Shown piece after piece: positions 52,667-63,727 of a stretch of 64,000 nt of DNA. The translations under genes were made by a program, and so were the position numbers. The notes below the pieces were generated by a model that worked only from the letters and a program-made list of their open reading frames with translations, did no database searches and was not told the origin of the DNA. Within the stretch, counting starts at the first letter, position 1. Each line of letters opens with the position of its first letter. Source of the DNA: Apostichopus japonicus (taxonomy: Eukaryota > Echinodermata > Holothuroidea > Aspidochirotida > Stichopodidae); the NCBI RefSeq assembly GCF_037975245.1, contig NC_092569.1, positions 24,287,168 to 24,351,167 on the forward strand, in the 5' to 3' direction.

Positions 52667-52668
<2 letters not shown>
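52276..52668 (-). mobile_element. SINE composite, inverted copy
   Basis: Reverse complement of 44334-44760 with the A-box segment missing. It sits inside an AT tract that is absent from the paralogous position near 29800, so it inserted after the duplication. A 109-residue open frame overlapping it is shared with the 44-kb copy only because the copies are recent. Confidence 0.75.
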
Positions 52669-52761
<93 letters not shown>

Positions 52762-52783
52762 GATATATATATATATATATGTG

Positions 52784-52814
<31 letters not shown>

Positions 52815-52830
52815 GTGTGTATATATATAT
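52669..52830. repeat. (AT)n and (GT)n microsatellite
   Basis: A long AT run followed by GTGTGTGT and ATATAT. The tyrosine/isoleucine open frames here are artefacts. Confidence 0.95.
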
Positions 52831-55595
52831 CTCTACGATTATCGATTAGAGATACATGAATCAGTTGGGTTTTTCTTTTGTTTTTTGGCAAAGACGTATT
52901 ATCTTTCAATTGTAGTTATTATTGCACGTGTGCGTGTACGTAAATGTTATATTATTTTATATGACTATGTTTATGTGTGCGTCAGTACCTTGCATGGCGT
53001 TCTTAATATTATTTAGATATTATAGATAGACAGATGTAGGCCTAGAAGGAATTTGTTGTGGTGTATTTTTGATAATGAATGGGTTGCTTCTAAAGCCGGT
53101 GTTAAGTGGTCTTATCACATCTGCTTTACAAGTGGTTATTATTATTATTATTTTTCCATTAGTGTTGTGAATTTATTTAGCTTACTAGAAGAATGTTAAG
53201 TTATGTCATGTCCTTGAATGATATTCATTATCTTGGTAAGACATGGTAAGACATTTAACATTTCCACTGCTACGATCATCAAGTTTATTCATTCTGTAGT
53301 TGTCGGTTTCACATTCAGGGTATGCACAAGTCCATTTAAATCATACTATTGCATAAGTCGTATTTGATTCATAACTATGACAGGCTTTACATTGGTTTCA
53401 ATTAAAAAAATCAAGTTAATAGTATATATTGACCTGAAATAACATATTGGGTATCCAAACCCTTACTCCTTACCTTCAATAATAAATATTGACAATTAAT
53501 CGTTAAAAGTTAAAATGAGAAATTATGAAATGTTTATATAAACGCTTGCTTGCATTGTTTGTGTTAGCGATTTTCAATGAACGGATGTGATTGATGTTAA
53601 CGTAGATTCATTGTAAACTCCATGTAATGTTTAAAGGACTTTGGACAAAACAAGTCAGATCTATTCACTATATGTTTTAAGTTATCGGAAATTTAGTTTC
53701 ATATCTCTTATGTATAAAGATTATGGTTAAGTGCACTTCGCTCCATAACAACATCGACGTCCCAGTTACTACTCGTTCCATTCTTCTGTTATATTTTTAT
53801 GTACTTCATTATAAACTTTTGCCATAAAAAAGTTAGTTTTGGTTTCTGCAAAGAATCAAGTAATAGGCCTACCAATATTTACGGTAATCACGGTCAATCT
53901 GTATAAATTACATGTTACCTCACCCTACTAAACTGCTGTGCTGCAATAATGTCATTGCATTAGTCAATGGTATTGGTCCCTGCCATATCTTGAAACTACT
54001 TACTATTTCATATCACATTCTGCAAACCATGTACCAAGTGAGGTTTCGATTCCATCATCATTACCAGAGCACGTGTTAAAACATTTCTTAGTCGTATGCT
54101 GGTTTTCAACTTTGTATGTGGTCTCTATGCGCTGTCTTTATCAGGGTTTTCAAGGGACGTGATGTCTTCTCCTCTTTTGATTCACTTCTGTGAAAAGTAA
54201 GGGTGCTAACATGTGAAATTGTGTGATCTTTTGCAATTCACAAAGAACAGTTATTATAAATCACGCTGGGGGGGGGGGGAGGGGGAGGAGTTGCTACTGA
54301 TAAATATATTGCCAGCTGTTAGGCACATGGTAGATGAAGGGTACATTTTGTTCGAACAAGGTCTTCCTTAGTTGGGGTTCGCTTTCAGGGAGTTTCCATT
54401 CCCCAATTGAGAACCATATTGATAGTTATGGGCACTGCGAAAAATTCGGTCTATTACAAATATAAAAAACATATCACCAGTAGTCATATAAACAATTATA
54501 TGTATGTTTTTGAATGTGATCAAGCGAACAGAGATCCAGTTTTACACATTTCATTATATTATTAAACTATTATGTTGAAAATATCACCTGTTACCAAGTG
54601 TATGGTAAACTAATTATACATATGTTGAGGCAGAAGTTAAGAAAGTTGTTCATCAATTCCGAACCAAGGTGGACTAAGGGTTTTTGAATTTTGTAGCTGG
54701 CTTTGCAGGCCTAAGTTCGCTGACAGAGGAACCTTTTCTCCAGTTATACAACTTTTACTAGCTGCGTTCTTGTTAGTGTACCCTACGGCATAGTAGTTGC
54801 GTTAAGTTATAGCAAATGTTTTACCGGTTAAATATTGGACGAAATTATTTATCGGCCGTCAAAGTAACATCGAAAGTTTTAACCGAAGAACATTTAAAGG
54901 GATTTGACCGATCAAAATTCATAAATGTGGAAATTGGATGTCTTTTGTTCTTTGAGTTTACTGTTGTGTCAGCTTAGTATGTAGTTAGAAACCATAATTA
55001 AGTGTTCACTAAGCTCAGTAAGTTTATAGTCACTGATACGCAGAAGTGATCTGGACTCTAGTTTTGGTATGGCACTTCAGTAATTATACTAATCTTCTCA
55101 GCTATTGTCTGTTTGGAGGGGGTGGAATCAACATTACATACGCGTTGTGATCTGAACTGAAGTAAATAATGATGTACATCGTATATAGATATCTCGTTCA
55201 ATAGATATATTTGATACCGATATTTTACAAATCGAATGACTTATTACTTACGTAGAACAAAATTGATGCCCTGGATAAGTCACTTGCACCATAATCATGA
55301 AGAAGTTGGTGAGGTCAATATTTAAGTACTAAAACCTCTTCAAATTACTAAGTTACGGTTTGGTTCTAAAAGAATAGTCATGTGCTTTATTTAGATAATA
55401 ACTATGCTTCTTTCTTGAATTTTTAACACCAGCCATGTCAATGATTTTTGGTTAACAGTCTTCACATTGTTGTTTCGAGAGGAATCTGCTGACTGGCTTA
55501 ATCATTCAAAAAGGATGGTCGAATTTTCATCTCAACATATATGACGTTGCAGTATTATACCATTCAGAGAAGATGTTTCCTCCATTGCCTTCATG

Positions 55596-55800
55596 TTAGT
55601 CGTCATTAAGGTTATAATAAGTACAATATGAGTGGCACTTCCCGTTGTATTGGAAGCAATAGCAATGGCTGGAACTATAATAGCAGCCGTTACCATAATT
55701 ACTATAGCCGATATGCCACCAGACGCTTCTGTGCTTCTCTGCGCAGTGACAGCGACCACATGCATCATTGTCTCGGTCATACGTGCTGAATTGGTTGTCC
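55596..55800 (-). CDS. Cysteine-rich exon, copy 2 (now ends in a stop)
   Basis: Paralog of 35309-35521 with the same AACAG acceptor and frame (68 residues; CGRCHC, GCYY, HCYCF, CHSYC kept). A one-base deletion after NLNDD creates TAA, and the downstream donor GT has changed to GC. This copy is therefore either a terminal exon or a decaying one. Many differences from copy 1 change amino acids while the cysteines are mostly kept. Confidence 0.4.
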
Positions 55801-55992
55801 CTGTTTTAATAAAGAAGGAAACTCATTTGGTAAGACATGGCCGTCAAAGTAAGGGGTGGGGTGTAATCTTGGGAGCCAGACTACGACTTCAAATTAATGT
55901 TAATGCAGCTTGCTACAAAGATTGTCGAATTAATTGTCGAATTAATTGTCGTATTAATTGTCGAGAGAGTTTAGTAAATTGCATTGCGTAAA

Positions 55993-58210
55993 TTGCGTAG
56001 ATTGCATATCCGCGCATCCGTTTTGATCTAGAAAAGCTAAAGGAACCTGATATCGCCCAGGTATTCCAGGCCCAAGTCGAAGGGAAGTTTGCAGCACTGA
56101 ACCTGCTTGACAGTGACGTAGACTCGCTTGCTAACAACATCAAGGACGTTCTACTAACCACTGCCGACTCTGTACTGGGTAAACACCGGAAGAAAATCCA
56201 GCCATGGGTTACAGATGACATCCTCGAACTGTGCGATAAGGGACGAGAGCTGAAGGGGAAAAAGAACGTGGGCGAGGGGCACGGATGCAGTACCAACAGA
56301 TGAACAAGGCGATAAGGAATAGAATGAAATCAGCAAAGGAAGGGTGGATCGAGAAACGATGCAATGCTATTGAGCGCGAAATGAAGACAGGGAACAGCAA
56401 ACATGCCTATAACTCCCTCAAAGCCCCCACCAAGCCTACACAACCACGAGCAGCCATCATCGAGGACAGATACGACAACCTCCTCACTGACAACAATGAT
56501 GTTCTGAAGAGATGGACTGAGTACTGCAACGACCTCTACAATTACGAGCTTAATCCTGACATTGCCATACTGCAGAACCACCAACAACAACCCCGAACGG
56601 AGGACCAAGGCCAGACCGGAACGGATGTTAATAGCTCTGCGGGAGGGGAGAACAGTCTGAATGTATTGAAAGCCGAGGTTGAAGCAGCTATACACAGCCT
56701 AAAACCAGGTAAATCTCCTGGAGTGGACAACATACCAGCCGAGTTGCTGAAGAGCGGTGGCAAGGAGTTAGCCAAGGCCCTAACTGCCCTCTGTCAGAAG
56801 ATCTGGGAGGAGAAGGAATGGCCAAATGAGTGGATGAAATCACTGGTGATACCACTACCGAAGAAGGGAAACCTCAGGCGTTGTCAAAACTACAGGACCA
56901 TAAGCCTGATAAGCCACCCCAGCAAGATAATGCTCCGTGTCATTCTAAACCGACTAAACTCAAAGGCCGAGGACTTACTATCTGAAGAACAGGCAGGTTT
57001 CAGAGCAGGTCGGAGTAACACCGAGCAAATTTTCAACTGCAGGGTACTTACTGAGAAACATCTCAAGCATCAGCACGACCTCTGTCACAACTTCATCGAT
57101 TTCAAGAAGGCCTTCGACAGAGTCTGGCATGATGGCCTTTTCGCATGTCCTCAGAGATTTCAACATCGAGGAAGGACTTGTTCAAGCCAAGTCATCCATT
57201 CACTGTACAGTCACTCTAGCAGTGCAGTTCCTCTGAACAACTAGCTAGGAGAGTTCTTCCAGACAACTGTGGGTGTTGGACAGGGTTGTCTACTTTCTCC
57301 AGTTCTTTTCAACTTATTCCTCAAAAGAATCATGCAGGAAATTCTCCAAGACCACACCTCTATCTCCATTGGTGGACGGCCAATCTGCAATCTTCGGTTT
57401 GCTGATGATATAGACCTGATGGGAGGCAACATTAACGAGCTCCAAGACTTTACCAACAAACTTGCTACAACAGCCGGCAAATTTGGCATAGAAATCAGCA
57501 CAGAGAAATCGAAGATCCCAGTGAACAGCAGGGACAACATCAATGCTCATATCACTATAAACAACGAGGCTTTAGAGGAAGTATCTAGCTTCAAATACCT
57601 GGGAGTGACTCTGACCAAGGATGGCACCTCTGCAAAAGAGATCCAGATTCGGATTGCCTCACCTATAGCAGCAATGACCAGGCTAAATGTGATCTGGAAG
57701 AGTAACATCAACTTATCCACCAAATTCAGGCTCTACCAGTCACTGGTCATTTCCATCTTACTCTACGATTGCGAGAGGTGGACACTTCTGGCTGAAAGCG
57801 AGAGGCGAATCCAGGATTTCGAGACCAAATGCCTGAGAAAACTGCTCCGGATCTTATACACCGACCGTAAGACCAACGACTATGTTCGACATACGGTCGG
57901 AGACCTGGTGGGCCTATACGAACCACTCCTGTCAACAGTCAATTGCCGGAAACTGGCGTGGTTTGGTCACGTAACAAGGCATGACAGCCTCTCCAAGGTA
58001 ATACTCCAGGCCACTGTGGAGGGCTGTCGCAGACGAGGACGTCAGAGGAGAAACTGGTCCGACAACGTGAAGGACTGGACCGGCTTGGACATGCCAGACC
58101 TGCTCGCCACTGCTTCTAACAGATCTGCGTGGAGAACGATGTCAGCAGCAACCGTTATGTCTCCCCGACGACTTCACAGTCATGGAGTCATGGGACTGAG
58201 TGAGTGAGTG
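55993..58210 (+). mobile_element. 5'-truncated non-LTR retrotransposon with reverse transcriptase
   Basis: Flanked by a perfect 10-bp duplication ATTGCGTAAA (55983-55992, 58211-58220) and absent from copy 1 of the duplication. An open frame runs from 56285 to 58207 with one in-frame TAG at 57242-57244. Before 56285 a matching frame (from about 56030) is offset by a frameshift near 56270. Reverse transcriptase motifs are present: LKPGKSPGVDNIPAELL, YRTISLIS, EEQAGFRAGRS, FIDFKKAFDRVW, GQGCLLSPVLFN, LRFADDIDLM (catalytic FADD) and FKYLGVTL. The C-terminus has WFGHVTRHD and RRRGRQRRNW. Residues around 57140-57190 look shifted by two compensating indels. The 3' end is a GAGT tail. It is likely of the I/Nimb or RTE-like group and is not active. 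Confidence 0.85.
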
Positions 58211-58418
58211 ATTGCGTAAACATCTCAGCGGAAACATATCTTCAACGACTCTCTAAATTATTTTCTTATATTCTGTCTTTCGTGCATTTGTTTGGCCCAC
58301 TCTGAGGCATTGAACATTATCATGTGAAACAGGAGGATCTTATAACGAATTTGGCATATCAAATTGATGTAATTTGTAGTGCCAAGGCGCCACTTGGCGC
58401 CAGGCTATATATAACAAT

Positions 58419-59880
58419 ATGAGTACCGGATCCGCGAAAATACCGCCGAATAGTTTCGTGTTGAATACCAAGAATGTGAAGCTTGTTGATGCTTATTTTA
58501 GTCTTCGGCCAACGACATTGGAAAGAAAAAAAATTCTCGGATGTGTTAAGACTCAAGGTAAGTGGATATTAACGGTAAAAAACAAAGAAGATACAGAACT
58601 TATTCGAGAAACTGGATTAAAAATAGGGAATGAGGTATGTGACATCATGGGAGTGACCAAGACCATAATAACCGTTAGTGTTTTTAGAGTCCCAATGTAC
58701 ATTACCGATGATGAAATTTCCGGAAATTGGAAGAATACGGATGTAGGTTAAGATCCCTATGGGTACTTAAATATTACGAAGACTATCCCAACATAGAAAA
58801 TAGCATCAGATACGTTAGACACGGATTACAAAAAAAGTGTCAAGTCTCTACCGTACGCAATCAATATAGAGGGAACTCACTTAAGATTAAAGCACAATGG
58901 ACAATCACGGGTGTGTAATCTCTGCTTATCAAATGATCACATAATGCCCACAATACACGTGTAGAGAGTGCGATCAACACGGGCATTCAACGAACCGCTG
59001 CCCTGAAATCCTTTGTTACAAATGCAACAACCTGGGTCATAGGAGTTATCCCTGCGATGTAAAGGACGACACGGAAACAATGGATGAAGACACAGAAATC
59101 GAGAACCCAATTGACAAGCCAACGACTAATGACGACACAGAGAAGCCAACGACTTATGAAGCTCAGGAAAGTGAATCGAGACCGTAGAATACTGGGGTAT
59201 TAGCAAAAGATAAAGACGAGAAACGTATCAGTGACCTGAAAGGGAGTAGTCAGCAGCCTCCTGTAAACCAAGCTCGTAGCGAGGAATTTGCCAAGGGAGA
59301 GTCGAAACTGTAGGTAAACAAGCAGAGCCGTAGATACGGCATTGCAAACTATCTAAGCGTAGCGCCACCGTGGGTAGGTGCGAAGCGTACAATTTTGGCT
59401 GAAAATGCCTCCCAGATTGCTGGAAATGGCACTTCCCAGGCCTTGCATCTTAGCATTTTCTCTTTTGAAATTACTAGCGATATCATAAAAACATACCAAA
59501 AATATGTTCGCGGGGGGAGGCTGGCCCTTCACCCCCTCCCCCCCCCCGTGGCTACGCGCCTGCTGTTAACAAAACGGACCTGAAAGAGAGAAGTCAGAAC
59601 TCTTCTGTAAAGAAAACAGACCAATACCGTGATATGAACAAATCTAGGACCGAGTCAACAGTTATGGAAGGTGATGCTAACCTGACTAAAGTTCAGCCGA
59701 GAAAGGAGAGCGAAGGTAATAACAAGTCGACGCAAAGATAAAACGAACACTGTCATCGAATGACGGAGCAGACTGGACAGTCGTAAAGAAGAATAATACA
59801 AGTCAGCAACGGAGGAAGAACATCCCCAGGCCCAACGTCACAACCACCATGCGATATCATCCAAGGGAAAGGGAACGATC
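58419..59880 (+). pseudogene. Decayed ORF1 (zinc-knuckle gag-like) of a CR1/L2-type element, copy 2
   Basis: Begins MSTGSAKIPPNSFVLNT and is open to a one-base deletion near 58725, then continues in another frame (LEEYGCRLRSL). Zinc knuckles of the form C-x2-C-x4-H-x4-C are present, clearest in CYKCNNLGHRSYPC near 59015. A charged Lys/Glu/Thr-rich tail follows, interrupted by a hAT-like insertion (59323-59562). The protein binds retrotransposon RNA in intact family members; this copy is broken in several places. Confidence 0.75.
59323..59562. mobile_element. Short hAT-like MITE inside ORF1 remnant
   Basis: The right end GGCTACGCGCCTG and an interior CTATCTAAGCGTAGCGCCACC, plus a G/C homopolymer stretch, match the 17279-17950 family. 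The left end (CAGAGCCGTAGATAC) is diverged, and no exact 8-bp duplication is seen. Confidence 0.6.
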
Positions 59881-59918
59881 AGAACTAAAATAACATTTAT
59901 ATTATCTTACCAATATTA

Positions 59919-60390
59919 TTGTTATCACTGATCGCGTCACCTTTACTCGACGATAATAACGGCCTCAGGGAAAATAATGTCTCGTGTAAGTACCATAACA
60001 TATACTCATATAACAATCTGCCCCCTCATTACGGTATATCACTGTACCACTACAACAGTCGTAGCCTAAACAATAAGTTTGACGATATTAACACCTTCAT
60101 ATCTGTATTAAATAATGAATTTACGGCAATTGGATTCACAGAAACCTGGTTCAATGATAATTAGAAGACCTGGAATGGATTACTACCAGCTGCATTTGAC
60201 TATTGTTTAACCAGTAACAGAGATGTACATAATCATAACACGAGCCATGCTAATCATGCCCAGTATAATCTCTGCAATACCACCACTGGAACTTTAAGCC
60301 TACAAAAACGTGCAACAAAAACATGGAATCTTCTAACGAACGAATTAAAAAGTAAAAAGTCACGCACATCCTTTAAGAAGTAGTTATGTA
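59919..60390 (+). pseudogene. ORF2 remnant: endonuclease start joined to reverse-transcriptase tail
   Basis: 59919-60164 encodes the start of an APE-type endonuclease (ISLYHYNSRSLNNKFDDI, then FTETWFND). Right after it, about 60180-60390 encodes the C-terminal end of such a polyprotein (HNHNTSHANH, WNLLTNELKS, SFKK then stop). The intervening endonuclease and reverse transcriptase are deleted, giving an internally deleted derivative of the CR1/L2-type element. Confidence 0.7.
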
Positions 60391-60399
60391 TGGAAATAA

Positions 60400-61305
60400 T
60401 AGCTAGTTACTGACTACTACCAAATTATACCTGTATGTAATTACTATATATAATGAACAATAAACTTGTATTTATATTTATGTTTATGTGTTTATATTTG
60501 TTTTCCCTTTTATTTTATTTCTTCGGGGAGTCTTCCACATTGTTAAGCTTTTCAGCTTTATGGAAAGCTTCCTTTCTCTTTATACTTTTGTGGAAAACAA
60601 ATAAATATTTTTTGTTTATATTCTTCATTTTTGAGTTCCAAGGTTGGTGTTTTTAGAGGAGAAAATCCAATCAAGCCAACCTGGCCATTATTAAACTTGA
60701 ATTTCATTCACACACGAAAATTTCAATAATGATATTTCGAAAATTGCGATCATAATCTTTGGAATATTGTTTTCCTACTGTTTTTTTTTTTCATTTATTT
60801 ACGTACCATTATAGGTATATGTATATGATATTTCCTGAACAACTCCATAGATATCTGTATTCAATTCTTTGTATCAAAGGTGATCATTGTTTTAGGAGTA
60901 ACTTGATGACTGGTGTCTTTGCAAATTCAGGACATATTAGTTTCACTTGTTTTCACAGTCTCTATTCTATGAATGTACATTAAAAAAAAAAAACTATTTC
61001 TTTGTATTTAAAAAAAAAAAAATCATTGTTTTAATTCCTTCAACTCGTTCCTGCTTTAGGTCTTAATATTTTTTGGGTATTACCACGCAATAATGAGCAT
61101 TTAGGGTATGCGATGGTTGATATGTTTACAGTGTGTAAAGTAGTGCAAACACTGTATATGAAAAGCATGCCTCTCTGTGAATATTTGAGGAGAAACGTTA
61201 TCTTGGATTAAACTGACTTGATATTCACAGTCAATTTTAGACATATATTTAATTTGTTATTAGATAAAGGACGGTTTCAAACGATGTGAAATAGAAAATA
61301 GTACT
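60400..61305. other. No gene recognised
   Basis: T-rich and A-rich sequence, likely the 3' part of the retrotransposon and flank. It is missing from copy 1 of the duplication. Confidence 0.4.
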
Positions 61306-61307
61306 AC

Positions 61308-61455
61308 CCATCCATCAATCCATCCATCCATCCATCCATCCATCTATCGTTCAGCCTTACCGTTTTGGACAATGTTATTACCGGAGAAACCGATGCCAAC
61401 CGCATCATGTGACGTCGTTTTTCTAGATAACAGGAGTCTACATTTGTCTACTGTA

Positions 61456-61493
<38 letters not shown>

Positions 61494-61500
61494 TATGTAC

Positions 61501-61572
<72 letters not shown>
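61308..61572. repeat. (CCAT)n and (AT)n/(AC)n microsatellites
   Basis: CCATCCAT repeats at 61308-61346 and AT, AC, AT tracts at 61460-61572 separated by non-repetitive sequence. Confidence 0.9.
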
Positions 61573-61573
<1 letters not shown>

Positions 61574-61825
61574 GTTATAGCTGTCGTTTTTTTTGTAAAG
61601 AATTGTATGTCCCCACCCCGTCCTCGCCTAACCATAGGACAATGTTGTATTTAAAGTGGTTCGATATTGGAATATTATAGTTTTACGTTTTCAATTGGTC
61701 TGAATTGATGTTATATATTGCAATGACATTTTTCCACAATGAAAGGGCTGGCTTATTTCTTCAAGAAATTAAATAATGAACACGTGTTAATACAACTTGT
61801 TATTAACATTTATTAAGTAGTTTCA

Positions 61826-61945
61826 CTAGTGTATTGTTACAAATATAATGTATCCATTTTTACCATTACCATTACAACCATCGTCACACGAAGAGACTTT
61901 GTTATGTTGTCTATCCAGAGAGCATTGATCAGATGAGCTATCAAT
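61826..61945 (-). CDS. Terminal cysteine-containing exon, copy 2
   Basis: Paralog of 36913-37035: same TTTCTAG acceptor, same frame (IDSSSDQCSLD, SCDDGCNGNGKNG, YIIFVTIH), same TAG and same AATAAA just after it. It differs by one missing codon and several replacements, with no stop or frameshift. Upstream exons are not found. Secreted peptide tail is a guess from its composition. Confidence 0.5.
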   Translation of the reverse strand: MDSSSDQCSLDRQHNKVSSCDDGCNGNGKNGYIIFVTIH

Positions 61946-62299
61946 CTAGAAACGATAAATATATTTAACATGCAAGACATCGATAATGACTACCCTATGT
62001 TCCCGATTTTCCCGATTTAGGTATAGTCTTTTAAATATTAGGGTTCTTTTGACAGCTCATGCAGGTAGTTTCCTATCGAAGACCCAAACGCAATCACTTC
62101 TCACGTTTGAACAGAACGCATTTGTAGATAAATTTCCTTGGTTTTCTTAACAAATTTCGGGAAACCTAAGCTGGTTTAAAGGTATATAATTAATACTATA
62201 CAGTAGCAATTATATTTCAATTTTGGTTTATTTTAAAGGTTGATGCCATTAATGAAGGGCCCCCCTAAAAACTTAAAAGATAATATAATAAATACACAT

Positions 62300-62660
62300 A
62301 AACTATACATATGCCCATCCTTTCATTTATTTACCCACCCAGTCACATTCAGACCCGCCCAAACATCCATCCATCCACCCACCCACACATCCATCCATCC
62401 TACCATCTACCTACCCATCAATCCATCCGCACATCCGTCCACCCATCCACCCAACCGCCCACCTCACCCACTTATCGATTAACTCTCTAGTCTTCCATCC
62501 ACCTACCCACCCATTGATGTATTGACTCGCCTGCACGTCTGCCCACCAACTCATCCATTTATCTAACCTAACTAGTAATCCATGTTACGACACTACCAAT
62601 CCATTTATTCATTCACCAATCCATCCAACCGTCCATCAATCTATTAAACCATTCATCTGT
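62300..62660. repeat. Degenerate CCAT/CCAC-rich repeat
   Basis: Imperfect CCATCCAC-type repeats over about 350 bp. The His/Pro/Ser-rich open frame across it is a by-product. Confidence 0.85.
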
Positions 62661-62984
62661 GTATTTGTCTTTCTACGTATCTATGATGAGGTATTATAGG
62701 GCATTATTGTTCTTTAAAGAATATATCATTTACAAAACAAGAGCTACGGGGCGAGTTTGTTTTCTCGAGCATATAGATTGGTCATTACATTTTCATAAAA
62801 TCACCAAAACTAATGATTTGCACACTTAGTACTATACGATTTTGACAAATCTAACGAAAGCAAATATGTTAATATAAAAAAAACTGGGCAAACCAATCAA
62901 CAATACAACCAGTAGCTACTTCTGTGTGAACTCGTGATATTAAAAACAATTTAAAGCAAATGAGAATATGAATGGTACATTGAA

Positions 62985-63400
62985 AAATAACATGAAAAGA
63001 TTGAAGAACTTTTTTATCCCTAATATATTAAACTCATAATAATCTAGCATTATTAAGAAAAAACACGTTAGCTGTTGACTTCAAAATCATAAAAGCACAC
63101 AACAAAGCAATATGTATAGGCATTATACCTTAACAAATAACATGAATATATTGAAGAGGTTGTCTATCTCTCATATATAAAATTCATACAAAATCTAGCA
63201 TTAATAAGAAAAAACGCGTCAGTTGTTGACTTAAAGGCATCCATGATAAAATCACACAACAAAGCAATATGTATAGGCATTATACCTTAACAAATAACAT
63301 GAATATATTGAAGAGGTTGTCTATCTCTCATATATAAAATTCATACAAAATCTAGCATTAATAAGAAAAAACACGTCAGTTGTTGATTCTAAGGCAAACA
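62985..63400. repeat. Minisatellite, unit about 158 bp, two to three copies
   Basis: Same unit as 37900-38610, at the paralogous position of duplicate B, with fewer copies. Confidence 0.85.
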
Positions 63401-63578
63401 TCATTTAACTTGATCAGTGATCGATAAGGGTGAAATAATACCCGCACTGCAGGCCCATTGTTCCTAAAATTAGATTGTAACGTTAACACACGAGGCTTCA
63501 TAATGGCAGTATATGTAAAACAGATTTCATTACAATGTTAACCATGATTGACTCTAACACTACACTTGGTTAAAACAG

Positions 63579-63665
<87 letters not shown>

Positions 63666-63705
63666 GGTTATATATACATATATATATGTATATATATATA
63701 TATAT
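63579..63705. repeat. (AT)n microsatellite
   Basis: An AT tract broken by AAAACGG and short ATAC/GTAT variants, abutting the Penelope-like fragment. Confidence 0.95.
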
Positions 63706-63727
63706 AGCCAAAAACTGTTTAGCCAAA

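Larger units (their letters stand above)
51191..55595. repeat. Segmental duplicate B, copy 2, left and middle parts
   Basis: Matches 28594-31427 plus 34178-35308 in order. It lacks the LTR but has an extra SINE composite (52276-52668). No gene is visible apart from the cysteine-rich exon that follows. Confidence 0.85.

Noticed and set aside
44192..53016. Shared 60-residue frame starting [10 protein letters not shown] in two places
   Set aside because: The two copies are one recent inverted duplication, so sharing is not evidence of coding; one copy runs into an AT tract.
55532..55780. Hydrophobic Ala/Ile/Thr-rich frame that looks like a membrane protein
   Set aside because: It is the +1 frame of the cysteine-rich exon and is not kept open in copy 1 with the same pattern.
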